The notes under the pieces are model-generated. The model was not told the DNA's origin. It saw only the letters and a program-made list of their open reading frames with translations, and did not search any database. Source: Ignavibacteriaceae bacterium (GTDB lineage: Bacteria > Bacteroidota > Ignavibacteria > Ignavibacteriales > Ignavibacteriaceae). Taken from it: a stretch of DNA of 6,018 nt. The stretch is from positions 1-6,018 of the forward strand of contig JALNZG010000024.1 in the NCBI GenBank assembly GCA_023229425.1. The letters are read 5' to 3'. Positions 1-6,017 of this stretch are shown here, piece after piece. The translations under genes were made by a program, and so were the position numbers. Numbering within the stretch: position 1 is the first letter of the stretch; the number at the start of each line of letters is the position of its first letter.

Positions 1-125
1 GCCTTCGCTACGCTTCGGCTCGTTACGTTCCGCAAGACCGGCGGTCAGGTCCGCCTTAATTCTTATATTTAAACATGACATTTCTACTGTGCTGAATAGC
101 ATGACATTTCTAAAAAGTTATAACA
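1..125. repeat. Left arm of a perfect 125-bp inverted repeat; probable insertion-sequence end
   Basis: Every base of this arm is matched by the reverse complement of the right arm at 5893-6017 (position i pairs with 6018-i). Identity stops at the inner edge: here GG follows ...TAACA, whereas the other copy has TC. Read from the interior outwards the arm starts 5'-TGTTATAAC, so the tip carries the TG dinucleotide common at ends of IS3-, IS481- and IS21-type elements and an 8-bp palindrome GTTATAAC (117-124). The arm is composite: 1-55 is about 67% G+C with short dyads (GGCGG 40-44 with CCGCC 51-55), while 56-125 is about 24% G+C. No transposase is visible, so the family is not assignable. The inverted repeat is directly seen; calling it an IS end is inference. 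Confidence 0.9.
74..112. repeat. Pair of 13-bp direct repeats CATGACATTTCTA inside the left arm
   Basis: CATGACATTTCTA occurs at 74-86 and again at 100-112, separated by 13 unrelated bases, so the units are offset by 26 bp, about two and a half helical turns. Repeated short motifs just inside a TG-tipped end are typical of transposase-binding sites, for example the multiple terminal repeats of IS21-family elements. That role is inferred here from position and spacing only. Confidence 0.7.
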
Positions 126-147
126 GGTGAAATAATTTCAAATTAAT

Positions 148-175
148 ACATCCGGGATTTTAAGATCCCGGATGT
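148..175. terminator. 11-bp perfect hairpin, probable intrinsic (possibly bidirectional) terminator
   Basis: ACATCCGGGAT (148-158) pairs perfectly with ATCCCGGATGT (165-175) around a 6-base loop. The stem has a CCGGG core and is followed on the plus strand by TAACTTCTTTATT and on the minus strand by an A/T-rich ATTAATTTGAAATTATTT. Neither tail is an uninterrupted T run, so termination strength is uncertain in both directions. It lies about 110 bases upstream of fumC and probably ends whatever was transcribed from the left before the repeat arrived. The remaining bases to 286 show no gene and no convincing promoter. Confidence 0.6.
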
Positions 176-274
176 TAACTTCTTTATTCCGGCTTCTTAC
201 TTCTAAAAAAAAATCTTCCCAACATTACTACCACCGTATTGCAATAATCACTAATTTTACAATAAAAATTTTCC

Positions 275-281
275 AGAGGAG
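275..281 (+). promoter_or_regulatory. Shine-Dalgarno AGAGGAG for fumC
   Basis: AGAGGAG ends five bases before the ATG at 287 and is the strongest ribosome-binding site in the window. It fixes the fumarase start and shows that this organism uses Shine-Dalgarno initiation, unlike many core Bacteroidota genes. Confidence 0.8.
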
Positions 282-286
282 AAAAA

Positions 287-1678
287 ATGGATTACAGAAT
301 TGAAACCGACAGCATGGGCGAAATTAAAGTTCCAACCGATAAATATTATGGAGCTCAAACTGCACGCTCATTAATGAACTTCAAAATCGGTGGAGAGCGA
401 ATGCCCGATGAATTGATCCGCGCATTTGGCATCTTAAAAAAAGCTGCTGCACTAGTAAACAAAGATTTAGGAATTCTTCCCGCAGAAAAAGCCGATCTGA
501 TTGTTAGAGCCGCAGATGAAGTGATCGAAGGAAAACTGCACGATCACTTTCCTCTGGTTGTTTGGCAAACCGGAAGCGGCACACAAACCAATATGAATGT
601 GAATGAAGTTATCTCAAACCGCGCCATTGAACTTACCGGCGGCGTAATGGGCAGCAAAAAACCAATTCATCCTAACGACGATGTGAACAAAGCTCAATCA
701 TCAAACGATACTTTCCCAACAGCAATGAACATTGCCGCAGTAGAAGAAATTTACCGCCATCTTATTCCCGGCATCACAAAACTCCGCGATGCTTTCGCAG
801 TAAAAATGGATGAGTTTAAGGACATTATTAAAATCGGTAGAACCCATTTGATGGATGCAACTCCGCTAACACTTGGACAAGAATTTAGCGGTTATGTTCA
901 GATGCTTACAAATGCTTTGGAAAGAATCCAATGCGGACTTCCACGATTATCGGAGCTTGCGCTTGGCGGAACAGCCGTAGGCACGGGTTTAAATACGCAT
1001 CCGGAATTCGCTGTAAGATCGGCTGCAAAAATTGCTGAACTAACCGGCAAACCATTTATCACCGGAAGAAACAAATTTGAAGGATTAGCCACTCACTGCT
1101 CACTTGTTGAATTCAGCGGAGTTTTAAAAACTATTGCTACTTCATTAATGAAAATTGCAAATGATATTCGCTGGCTTGGTTCCGGTCCACGCTGCGGATT
1201 AGGCGAATTGAATTTACCGGAAAATGAACCGGGCAGTTCTATCATGCCTGGCAAAGTAAATCCAACGCAGTCAGAAGCGATGACGATGGTCTGTGCACAA
1301 GTTATGGGAAATGATGTTACCGTTAATATTGGCGGCGCGATGGGAAACTTTGAACTCAACGTTTTCAAGCCCGTCATCATTTTTAATGTGCTTCAATCAA
1401 TTAGATTACTTGGCGACGCTTGCAACAGCTTTACGGATAATTGTGTTGTCGGTATTGAAGCGAACAAGGAGAACATAAAAAATCACTTAATTAACTCGTT
1501 GATGTTGGTGACTGCGCTTAATCCGCATATCGGTTATGATAATGCTGCAAAGGTTGCGAAGAAAGCTCTTAAAGGAAAGAAAACATTAAAAGAAGCCGCG
1601 GTTGAACTTGGTTTATTAACTGCAGAACAATTTGATGAATTTGTCCGTCCCGAAAAAATGATCGGACCAAAAGCGTAA
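287..1678 (+). CDS. fumC: Class II fumarate hydratase (fumarase C)
   Basis: This enzyme reversibly hydrates fumarate to L-malate in the TCA cycle; class II fumarases are soluble, iron-free homotetramers of the aspartase/fumarase superfamily. The 463-residue product matches the family length (E. coli FumC is 467). Visible motifs in order are TGSGTQTNMN at 95-104, HPNDDVNKAQSSNDT at 128-142 (substrate site), GRTHLMDATPLTLGQE at 184-199 with the catalytic His at 187, ALGGTAVGTGLN at 225-236, and the superfamily signature GSSIMPGKVNP at 316-326, with the flexible-loop catalytic Ser near 317 and the Lys/Asn pair at 323 and 325. The Thr-Gly-Ser-Gly and NPxQ context favours fumarase over aspartase or argininosuccinate lyase. 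Start ATG follows a strong ribosome site. The gene appears monocistronic, with hairpins on both sides. Nothing is truncated or substituted. Confidence 0.97.
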   Translation: MDYRIETDSMGEIKVPTDKYYGAQTARSLMNFKIGGERMPDELIRAFGILKKAAALVNKDLGILPAEKADLIVRAADEVIEGKLHDHFPLVVWQTGSGTQTNMNVNEVISNRAIELTGGVMGSKKPIHPNDDVNKAQSSNDTFPTAMNIAAVEEIYRHLIPGITKLRDAFAVKMDEFKDIIKIGRTHLMDATPLTLGQEFSGYVQMLTNALERIQCGLPRLSELALGGTAVGTGLNTHPEFAVRSAAKIAELTGKPFITGRNKFEGLATHCSLVEFSGVLKTIATSLMKIANDIRWLGSGPRCGLGELNLPENEPGSSIMPGKVNPTQSEAMTMVCAQVMGNDVTVNIGGAMGNFELNVFKPVIIFNVLQSIRLLGDACNSFTDNCVVGIEANKENIKNHLINSLMLVTALNPHIGYDNAAKVAKKALKGKKTLKEAAVELGLLTAEQFDEFVRPEKMIGPKA

Positions 1679-1700
1679 AAAAATTGTCTCTTGATCTTAC

Positions 1701-1850
1701 TTAAGTCACGTTACGCAAAAGACACAATTGATGTCTTAATCTTAATCTTTTTCTTAATCTGCATTAGCTGTCTAAAAACGAGTAAGATTAGGATTACGAT
1801 TATGATTAAGATGATTTTTTATTAGCAATAGCGTAACATGAGTTACTTAA
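1701..1850. repeat. Nested imperfect dyad of about 150 bp (MITE-like or structured RNA)
   Basis: The outer arms pair TTAAGT (1701-1706) with ACTTAA (1845-1850), and GTTACGC (1710-1716) with GCGTAAC (1831-1837). The inner arms are 1735-1759 and 1786-1810, pairing over 25 positions with four mismatches and one G-U around a 26-base loop. The inner arms are built from a degenerate hexamer, TTAATC on the left and GATTAN on the right. The symmetry of the whole block, including roughly similar 18- and 20-base stretches between inner and outer arms, is more than an ordinary terminator needs. It could be a small non-autonomous inverted-repeat element or a folded RNA. Confidence 0.6.
1735..1820 (+). 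terminator. Probable fumC terminator: long hairpin followed by T6
   Basis: The inner arms of the dyad (1735-1759 and 1786-1810) are followed at 1815-1820 by six consecutive T, the layout of an intrinsic terminator, starting 57 bases behind the fumC stop. The stem is AT-rich and the loop long (26 bases), so it is not a textbook terminator. It may do this job as a secondary role of the repeat. Confidence 0.45.
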
Positions 1851-1991
1851 TTTCAATGGGACGCAGATCGTTTATGATCTTGTTAAGATAAATTAAGATT
1901 ATTTTAAGCGAGCTGCTTCCCGTTTTTTGATTTGAATAGTACCTTGGGTTAGCACTTTAATAACCTCTTGTGACATAGCTATATAATTTAA

Positions 1992-1996
1992 AAGGA
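1992..1996 (+). promoter_or_regulatory. Shine-Dalgarno AAGGA that decides the start at 2002
   Basis: AAGGA ends five bases before ATG 2002 but only two before the in-frame GTG at 1999. The ATG is therefore the better start. A third candidate ATG at 1997 runs straight into TGA. Confidence 0.65.
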
Positions 1997-2001
1997 ATGT
2001 G

Positions 2002-2676
2002 ATGACTAATTGGAACGGTTTTGTCTCTCTGCTTATTGCAGCGATCGAATTTGTCTCACTTTGTTTTGTTCTTTTTCATTTAAGAGGAAAAAAAGAAAAT
2101 ATACTTGCAGCAGTATTAATCTTGCTTCTCATGGGGTATCAATTTCTAGAATCACTGATCTGTTATTTTAATGTAAACAGTTCGTTTGTTGCTTTCTTGG
2201 CGTTTGCCGATATAACTTTGCTTCCCCCAACGGGTTTAATTTTCGCTTGGACAATTTGGGGCAATACGGTTAAAAAAAATTATCTCGTCTATTTACCGGC
2301 TCTTTTTTTTCTCGTTTATTATTCGCTCACTATTGATAAGTTTATTGTAAATACTTGTACGGTTTTTTATGCTTCATACTCTTATCCGTTGGGCGAGTCT
2401 TACGGATTTTTTTATTATGCGCCGGTTGTAATAACCATTTTTTATTTAAGAGAAAAAGTGAAAGACAATCCTGGAATTCTCAAATCGAAGTTAAGTGGAA
2501 TTCTTGTTTTCGCTTATGTCTTCATTTCAATTCCGGTAGCAGCGGGATTTACTTTAAGGTCTTTCGGTGATTCTTTCGTTCTATCTGTAATTGAAAGCGT
2601 GATGTGTAAATTCGCTTTGAGTTTGGCTCTCGCCCTAACCTATTTTGTAATGAATAATAAACAAACCAATGACTGA
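2002..2676 (+). CDS. Seven-transmembrane-helix protein of unknown function
   Basis: I do not recognise this 224-residue protein by name. It is almost entirely membrane-embedded, with hydrophobic helices at about 7-27, 33-55, 61-85, 94-110, 135-149, 165-185 and 196-217. Basic residues cluster in the loops after helices 1 (HLRGKKEN), 3 (GNTVKKN) and 5 (LREKVKDNPGILKSK), which by the positive-inside rule gives N-terminus outside and C-terminus inside, a receptor-like topology. The longest outer loop (about 111-134, rich in Tyr and Ser with one Cys) follows helix 4. The pattern resembles the 7TM sensory input regions found in front of bacterial histidine kinases and diguanylate cyclases, but no effector domain is attached; the chain ends a few residues after helix 7. 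The downstream gene overlaps by 8 bases, suggesting joint expression. The GTG three bases upstream is an alternative start. Confidence 0.8.
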   Translation: MTNWNGFVSLLIAAIEFVSLCFVLFHLRGKKENILAAVLILLLMGYQFLESLICYFNVNSSFVAFLAFADITLLPPTGLIFAWTIWGNTVKKNYLVYLPALFFLVYYSLTIDKFIVNTCTVFYASYSYPLGESYGFFYYAPVVITIFYLREKVKDNPGILKSKLSGILVFAYVFISIPVAAGFTLRSFGDSFVLSVIESVMCKFALSLALALTYFVMNNKQTND

Positions 2677-3001
2677 AAAAATTCTAAATCTTTATATCGT
2701 TATTGAACAAGGAATAATTGAGGAGTTCCGGGCTTGTTCGTATGAGATTGCTGGAAATGATGAAGAAAAAATTTCTTTTCTTAAAAAAAATGCAGCGAAT
2801 GATTTTCTATCCTCCTTTAAGTTTGATCCGCCGGTTTCAAACTCCGGCAAAAAAATGAAGTACAAACAATTTACCCGGTTGGAAAAACAAGGAAAACAAT
2901 TCCTTCTGTTTGAAGAAATATTTCTGAAATTTCAAGTCCCCGATGCACCACTCGTGTGTCTTACACCGGTTGTTGATGGGAAAATAGTAAGTTCAAATTA
3001 A
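2669..3001 (+). CDS. Hypothetical 110-residue soluble protein coupled to the 7TM gene
   Basis: The function is unknown. The ATG lies inside the last codons of the 7TM gene (ATGACTGA, 8-base overlap), and no Shine-Dalgarno sequence precedes it, which points to translational coupling. The protein has no signal peptide or membrane segment. The N-terminal part (1-25, ILNLYIVIEQGIIEEF) looks like a beta strand followed by a helix. A charged region (about 30-50) follows, then a Lys-rich stretch (about 60-78), then strand-like segments (QFLLFEEIFLKFQV, LVCLTPVV), so a small alpha/beta fold is plausible. It has only two Cys and no recognisable catalytic motif. The tight linkage suggests that it works with the membrane protein, perhaps as a cytoplasmic partner on its inner face; this is inference. 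Confidence 0.7.
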   Translation: MTEKILNLYIVIEQGIIEEFRACSYEIAGNDEEKISFLKKNAANDFLSSFKFDPPVSNSGKKMKYKQFTRLEKQGKQFLLFEEIFLKFQVPDAPLVCLTPVVDGKIVSSN

Positions 3002-3015
3002 AGTGATTTGAACTT
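2989..3015 (+). terminator. 10-bp perfect hairpin across the stop codon of the 110-aa gene
   Basis: AAGTTCAAAT (2989-2998) pairs with ATTTGAACTT (3006-3015) around a 7-base loop that starts with the TAA stop codon. The following bases are pyrimidine-rich (TTCCTTAACTTTTCAACTCTTTCCC) but lack a continuous T run. It may terminate the 7TM/110-aa transcript ahead of the transketolase promoter, or merely stabilise the 3' end. Confidence 0.45.
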
Positions 3016-3026
3016 CTAAGCATTCC

Positions 3027-3054
3027 TTAACTTTTCAACTCTTTCCCTTATATT
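3027..3054 (+). promoter_or_regulatory. Candidate promoter for transketolase
   Basis: TTAACT (3027-3032) and TATATT (3049-3054) are spaced by 16 bases and match the sigma-70 consensus at four and five of six positions. The -10 region also reads TATATTTA, close to the TAnnTTTG element known from Bacteroidota. A start site near 3061 would give a leader of about 27 bases containing GGAG at 3079-3082. The window is AT-rich, so chance matches are possible. Confidence 0.4.
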
Positions 3055-3087
3055 TACACAAATTATTTTTCAAATTATGGAGTATCC

Positions 3088-5082
3088 ATGTCCGTTTCCG
3101 TTGATCAATTAAGCATAAACACGCTTCGTTTTCTTGCAGTTGAAGCAATCCAAAAAGCAAACACAGGGCATCCCGGAATGCCGATGGGCTGCGCACCGAT
3201 AGCTTATACACTTTATACAAAATATATGAAATACAATCCGCAAAATCCTTTGTGGCTTAACCGCGACCGATTTATCCTTTCTGCGGGACACGGAAGCATG
3301 CTGCTGTACGGAATTTTGCATCTAAGCGGTTATGATATTTCGCTTGAGGATCTGAAAAACTTCCGTCAATGGGAAAGCAAAACTCCGGGGCATCCGGAAT
3401 TCAATCAGAAACTTGGAATTGAAACAACAACAGGACCTCTCGGACAAGGCTTTGCCAATGCGGTTGGAATGGCAATTGCCAAATCGTATCTCGCTTCAAT
3501 CTTCAATAAAGATGATATAAAAATTCTCGATCATTTTATTTACGGAATTTGCAGCGACGGTGAATTGATGGAAGGAATTTCTCACGAAGCGGCTTCGCTT
3601 GCGGGACATTTGAAACTCGGAAAATTAATTTTCTTTTATGATGATAACGGCATTTCAATAGACGGAAAAACTTCTCTTTCGTTTTCAGAAAATATTGAAC
3701 AGCGTTTCGACGCTTACGGTTGGCATGTTGAACACATCTCCGATGTGAATGACCTTTCACAAATCGAAACCGCGTTGCTCAATGCCCAAATTGATGAGAG
3801 ACCTTCGCTCATTATCACGAAAACTCATATCGGTTTCGGAAGTCCCAACAAACAAGATACTTCCGGTGTGCATGGTTCTCCTCTCGGCAGTGAAGAGATA
3901 AAACTGACAAAGAAAAATTTAGAATGGGAATACGAAGAATCGTTTTATGTTCCGGAAGAAGTAAAAAATCTATTTGAAGAAAAAAAGAAAAAACATCAGC
4001 AGGATGAAGACGAATGGAACAAACTCTTTGCAGCGTACAAAGAAAAATATCCGCAGGAAGCAAAACTATTTCTTGAAGTAATGAGCGGAAACTTTGGCGA
4101 TGAATGGATCTCAAAAATTCCAACTTTTGCAGATGATGGAAAGAAACTCGCGACTCGACAAGCTTCGGGGAAAACGATCAACGCAATGGCTGCGTCACTT
4201 CCAACCTTTATCGGCGGCTCGGCGGATTTGGCTCCTTCAAACAATACTTACTTGAACGGCTTCCCGGCTTTCTCGGCAGATAATAAATCGGGAAGAAATT
4301 TTCACTTTGGCATCCGCGAGCACGCTATGGCAAGTCTTATGAACGGCATGGCAATGTACGGAGGCGTTATTCCTTTCGGCGGAACATTTTTAGTTTTCTC
4401 TGATTATCTTCGTCCGGCAATTCGTCTCGCTTCATTATCAAAAATAAAAGTGATTTATGTTTTCACGCACGACACGATTGGACTTGGCGAAGACGGACCA
4501 ACACATCAACCGGTTGAGCATTTAGCTTCGCTCCGCGCAATTCCGGGATTAGTTGTTCTGCGTCCTGCAGATGCAAATGAAACGGCTTCTGCGTGGAAGT
4601 TCGCTATTCAACATCATGGAAGTCCGGTTGCGTTATTGTTAACGCGACAAGGATTGCCTGTTCTTGACCAAACGAAATATCCTTCATCAGATAATTTATT
4701 TAAAGGCGCTTACATATTAAAAGATGCCGACAAACCGGAAATTATTTTAATGGCAAGCGGTTCAGAAGTTGAAATAATTTTGAAGGCGGCTGAAAAACTT
4801 GAAAGCGAAGGAAAGAAAGTCCGCGTGGTAAGTTTCCCAAGTTGGGAATTATTTGAATTGCAAAGTGAAGAATATAAAAATTCCGTGCTGCCAAAAGAAG
4901 TGAAAGCACGTATTGCTGTTGAAGCAAGCATTGGACAAGGCTGGCACAAATATACCGGTGATGGTGGAAAAATAATTTCTATTGAAACATACGGCGCTTC
5001 TGCACCGTATGAAATTTTGTATGAGAAATACGGAATTACCGTTGAAAACATTTTGCTAGCTTCAAAATCCTTGTTGAAGTGA
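3088..5082 (+). CDS. tkt: Transketolase (thiamine diphosphate-dependent)
   Basis: Transketolase moves two-carbon ketol units between sugar phosphates in the pentose phosphate pathway (and the Calvin cycle where present), using thiamine diphosphate and a divalent metal as a cytosolic homodimer. The 664-residue length equals that of E. coli TktA. The N-terminal pyrophosphate domain shows NTGHPGMPMG (25-34, His28), SAGHGS (65-70, His68), GPLGQG (116-121), the cofactor motif SDGELMEG (156-163) closing at DDNGISIDG (185-193, metal-ligand Asn187), and VHGSPLG (261-267). The pyrimidine domain has GIREHAM (408-414) with the catalytic Glu411, VFSDYLRPA (436-444), His461, GEDGPTHQP (467-475) and LTRQG (518-522, Arg520). 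A C-terminal domain follows (about 540-664). All expected active-site residues are present. GGAG at 3079-3082, five bases before the ATG, supports the start. The small gene behind it begins two bases after the stop. Confidence 0.97.
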   Translation: MSVSVDQLSINTLRFLAVEAIQKANTGHPGMPMGCAPIAYTLYTKYMKYNPQNPLWLNRDRFILSAGHGSMLLYGILHLSGYDISLEDLKNFRQWESKTPGHPEFNQKLGIETTTGPLGQGFANAVGMAIAKSYLASIFNKDDIKILDHFIYGICSDGELMEGISHEAASLAGHLKLGKLIFFYDDNGISIDGKTSLSFSENIEQRFDAYGWHVEHISDVNDLSQIETALLNAQIDERPSLIITKTHIGFGSPNKQDTSGVHGSPLGSEEIKLTKKNLEWEYEESFYVPEEVKNLFEEKKKKHQQDEDEWNKLFAAYKEKYPQEAKLFLEVMSGNFGDEWISKIPTFADDGKKLATRQASGKTINAMAASLPTFIGGSADLAPSNNTYLNGFPAFSADNKSGRNFHFGIREHAMASLMNGMAMYGGVIPFGGTFLVFSDYLRPAIRLASLSKIKVIYVFTHDTIGLGEDGPTHQPVEHLASLRAIPGLVVLRPADANETASAWKFAIQHHGSPVALLLTRQGLPVLDQTKYPSSDNLFKGAYILKDADKPEIILMASGSEVEIILKAAEKLESEGKKVRVVSFPSWELFELQSEEYKNSVLPKEVKARIAVEASIGQGWHKYTGDGGKIISIETYGASAPYEILYEKYGITVENILLASKSLLK

Positions 5083-5084
5083 GC

Positions 5085-5240
5085 ATGTCAAAAGTGAAAA
5101 AATTGTTTACTGAAAAAGAATGGGAAGAATGCTGCGGCAGTTTTTGCAAAGACTGCCGCATCGCCAAAGCCTATAAAAAAGAGTACGGCAAGAAAGAGGG
5201 GGAAAAGAAATTGAAGAAGGATAAGAAAAAAGTTATATAA
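5085..5240 (+). CDS. 51-residue Cys-cluster, Lys-rich small protein, coupled to transketolase
   Basis: The ATG stands two bases after the transketolase TGA, so the gene is very likely co-transcribed and translated by reinitiation; no strong ribosome site of its own is visible (only GTGAG-like bases at the end of tkt). The product reads as a short aromatic/acidic segment (KEWEE, 11-15), then Cys16, Cys17, Cys21 and Cys24 in the order CCGSFCKDC, then RIAKAYKKEYG and a Lys-rich tail of about 16 residues. Four closely spaced Cys suggest binding of zinc or an iron-sulfur centre; the basic tail could contact nucleic acid. I do not recognise a named family. Clean codon structure, an in-frame stop and the position support a real gene despite the size. 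Whether it relates to transketolase is unknown. Confidence 0.65.
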   Translation: MSKVKKLFTEKEWEECCGSFCKDCRIAKAYKKEYGKKEGEKKLKKDKKKVI

Positions 5241-5360
5241 TTCGATGTAAGAACAAGCCTGCTCTGCTCAGACGGGGATTAACGATTTGTGGTTTTAGAA
5301 GATATAAAAGGGTGGACAAACAATTTTCTCGCGCAGAACTAATGATTTGTTGATTTATGT

Positions 5361-5894
5361 TTACTTTCGGTTTATAATTTTTTGATAGTTCTCGTACTTT
5401 TCAAGCATCGTTTTATTTAGTTCGCTTTTTGCTTTAAATCGTGCATATGTATCATCACGAAACTCGTTTGTTAATTTTCGACAGCCAATAACTGAACGAA
5501 GTGTCAAAAATGACGATGGATGTTCGTCTATCATTTTTGATAGATATTCTCGCTGGTCACTTTCTTTTTGGTAAACCGTTGTTATGAAATTCTCATACAC
5601 AGATAAAGTATAAACGTGGCTCGGATAATTATTAAAAATGGTTTTTACAGATTCCGGATACAATGTATGAGGAATAGAAAACATTTTTCCGTTCATTTCC
5701 CTAATTTCATTCAAGATTTTTAGATCGTCTTCGGTTGGCTCGCTGATATTGAACACACAAGTATTTGAATGGATTTTTTGTTCAACCTTATCTTTAACAT
5801 AAATATAACTTAATTGTATTTTATATCTTCCAACGGGAAGGTAAGTGTATTCTAAATTGGCTTCCCAGCCCTGGGGTTTATTTTCACCAAGATG
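5361..5894 (-). pseudogene. 5'-truncated gene for a hypothetical Ig-like-domain protein, cut by the right-hand repeat
   Basis: The frame is open for 177 codons from 5894 down to the TAA at 5363-5361, but its first codon lies at the inner edge of the repeat and the codon before it, inside the repeat, is TAA (5897-5895). There is no ATG or ribosome site near that edge. The first 55 or so residues look like two or three strands of a beta-sandwich (WEANLEYTY, LPVGRYKIQLSYIYV, then SNTCVFNISEP). A strand ending in SN...F.I.EP followed by an acidic, helix-rich tail is a pattern I associate with hypothetical proteins of Bacteroidota and relatives. The remainder (about 55-177) is helical and charged, without membrane segments or obvious catalytic motifs. 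The GTG at 5756 would give 131 residues but starts within a predicted strand. I read it as the 3' remnant of a gene broken by insertion; function unknown. Confidence 0.7.
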
Positions 5895-6017
5895 TTATAA
5901 CTTTTTAGAAATGTCATGCTATTCAGCACAGTAGAAATGTCATGTTTAAATATAAGAATTAAGGCGGACCTGACCGCCGGTCTTGCGGAACGTAACGAGC
6001 CGAAGCGTAGCGAAGGC
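5893..6017. repeat. Right arm of the perfect 125-bp inverted repeat; probable insertion-sequence end
   Basis: This arm is the exact reverse complement of 1-125; base 6018 is one extra base beyond the match. Entering from the interior it starts TGTTATAAC, then carries two TAGAAATGTCATG copies, an AT-rich stretch and a GC-rich outer part. The open frame of the truncated minus-strand gene ends at this boundary, as expected if the element inserted here. A frame from ATG 5938 runs open to the window edge (MSCLNIRIKADLT...), but with no ribosome site and repeat-like GC-rich content I do not call it a gene. Confidence 0.9.
5906..5944. repeat. Pair of 13-bp direct repeats TAGAAATGTCATG inside the right arm
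   Basis: The units lie at 5906-5918 and 5932-5944, the mirror image of the pair in the left arm, again 26 bp apart. They start 13 bp inside the TG tip. Putative transposase-binding repeats by position and spacing. Confidence 0.7.

Larger units (their letters stand above)
1679..1998. other. 320-bp intergenic region without a supported gene
   Basis: No reading frame with a credible start and ribosome site was found; the longest short frame, ATG at 1839 to TAA at 1892 (17 codons), has no Shine-Dalgarno sequence. The left half is occupied by the nested dyad at 1701-1850. The right half contains a small dyad AGATC/GATCT (1865-1869 with 1876-1880), further TTAAG(AT) motifs at about 1883-1906, and presumably the promoter of the gene starting at 2002, though no -35/-10 pair with correct spacing is convincing. 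TATAAT at 1982-1987 is too close to the start codon to serve as its -10 box. Confidence 0.7.

Noticed and set aside
239..263. TTGCAA (239-244) and TACAAT (258-263) as a fumC promoter
   Set aside because: The spacer is only 13 bases, too short for a sigma-70 promoter. The real promoter is probably nearby but cannot be placed.
1093..1380. Long minus-strand frames inside fumC and tkt (for example 1093-1380 and 4710-5051)
   Set aside because: They lie antisense to well-supported coding sequence, have no credible ribosome sites and show low-complexity Ser/Phe/Pro-rich translations typical of antisense frames.
1982..1987. TATAAT as the -10 box of the 7TM gene
   Set aside because: Transcription would begin within or after the ribosome site at 1992-1996, and no -35 lies 16-18 bases upstream. 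Likely AT-rich coincidence.
2355..2570. 71-codon plus-strand frame inside the 7TM gene
   Set aside because: It overlaps in another frame a gene with strong membrane-protein character, and shows no ribosome site.
3553..3578. Ser in place of the first Gly of the GDG cofactor motif in transketolase (SDGELMEG)
   Set aside because: To my knowledge SDG variants occur in functional bacterial transketolases, and the rest of the motif, including the DDN closing segment, is intact. Not a sign of inactivity.
5241..5360. Short plus-strand frame with basic residues (NKPALLRRGL...) between the Cys-cluster gene and the minus-strand remnant
   Set aside because: No start codon with a ribosome site and only about 40 codons, ending at TGA near 5353. 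Nothing protein-like enough to support it. The near-repeat of AACGATTTGT (5280) and AATGATTTGT (5340) is also too short to interpret.
5361..5756. GTG at 5756 as a genuine start of an intact 131-residue gene
   Set aside because: Forty-six further in-frame codons upstream are protein-like and complete a beta-sandwich pattern, and no ribosome site precedes the GTG.
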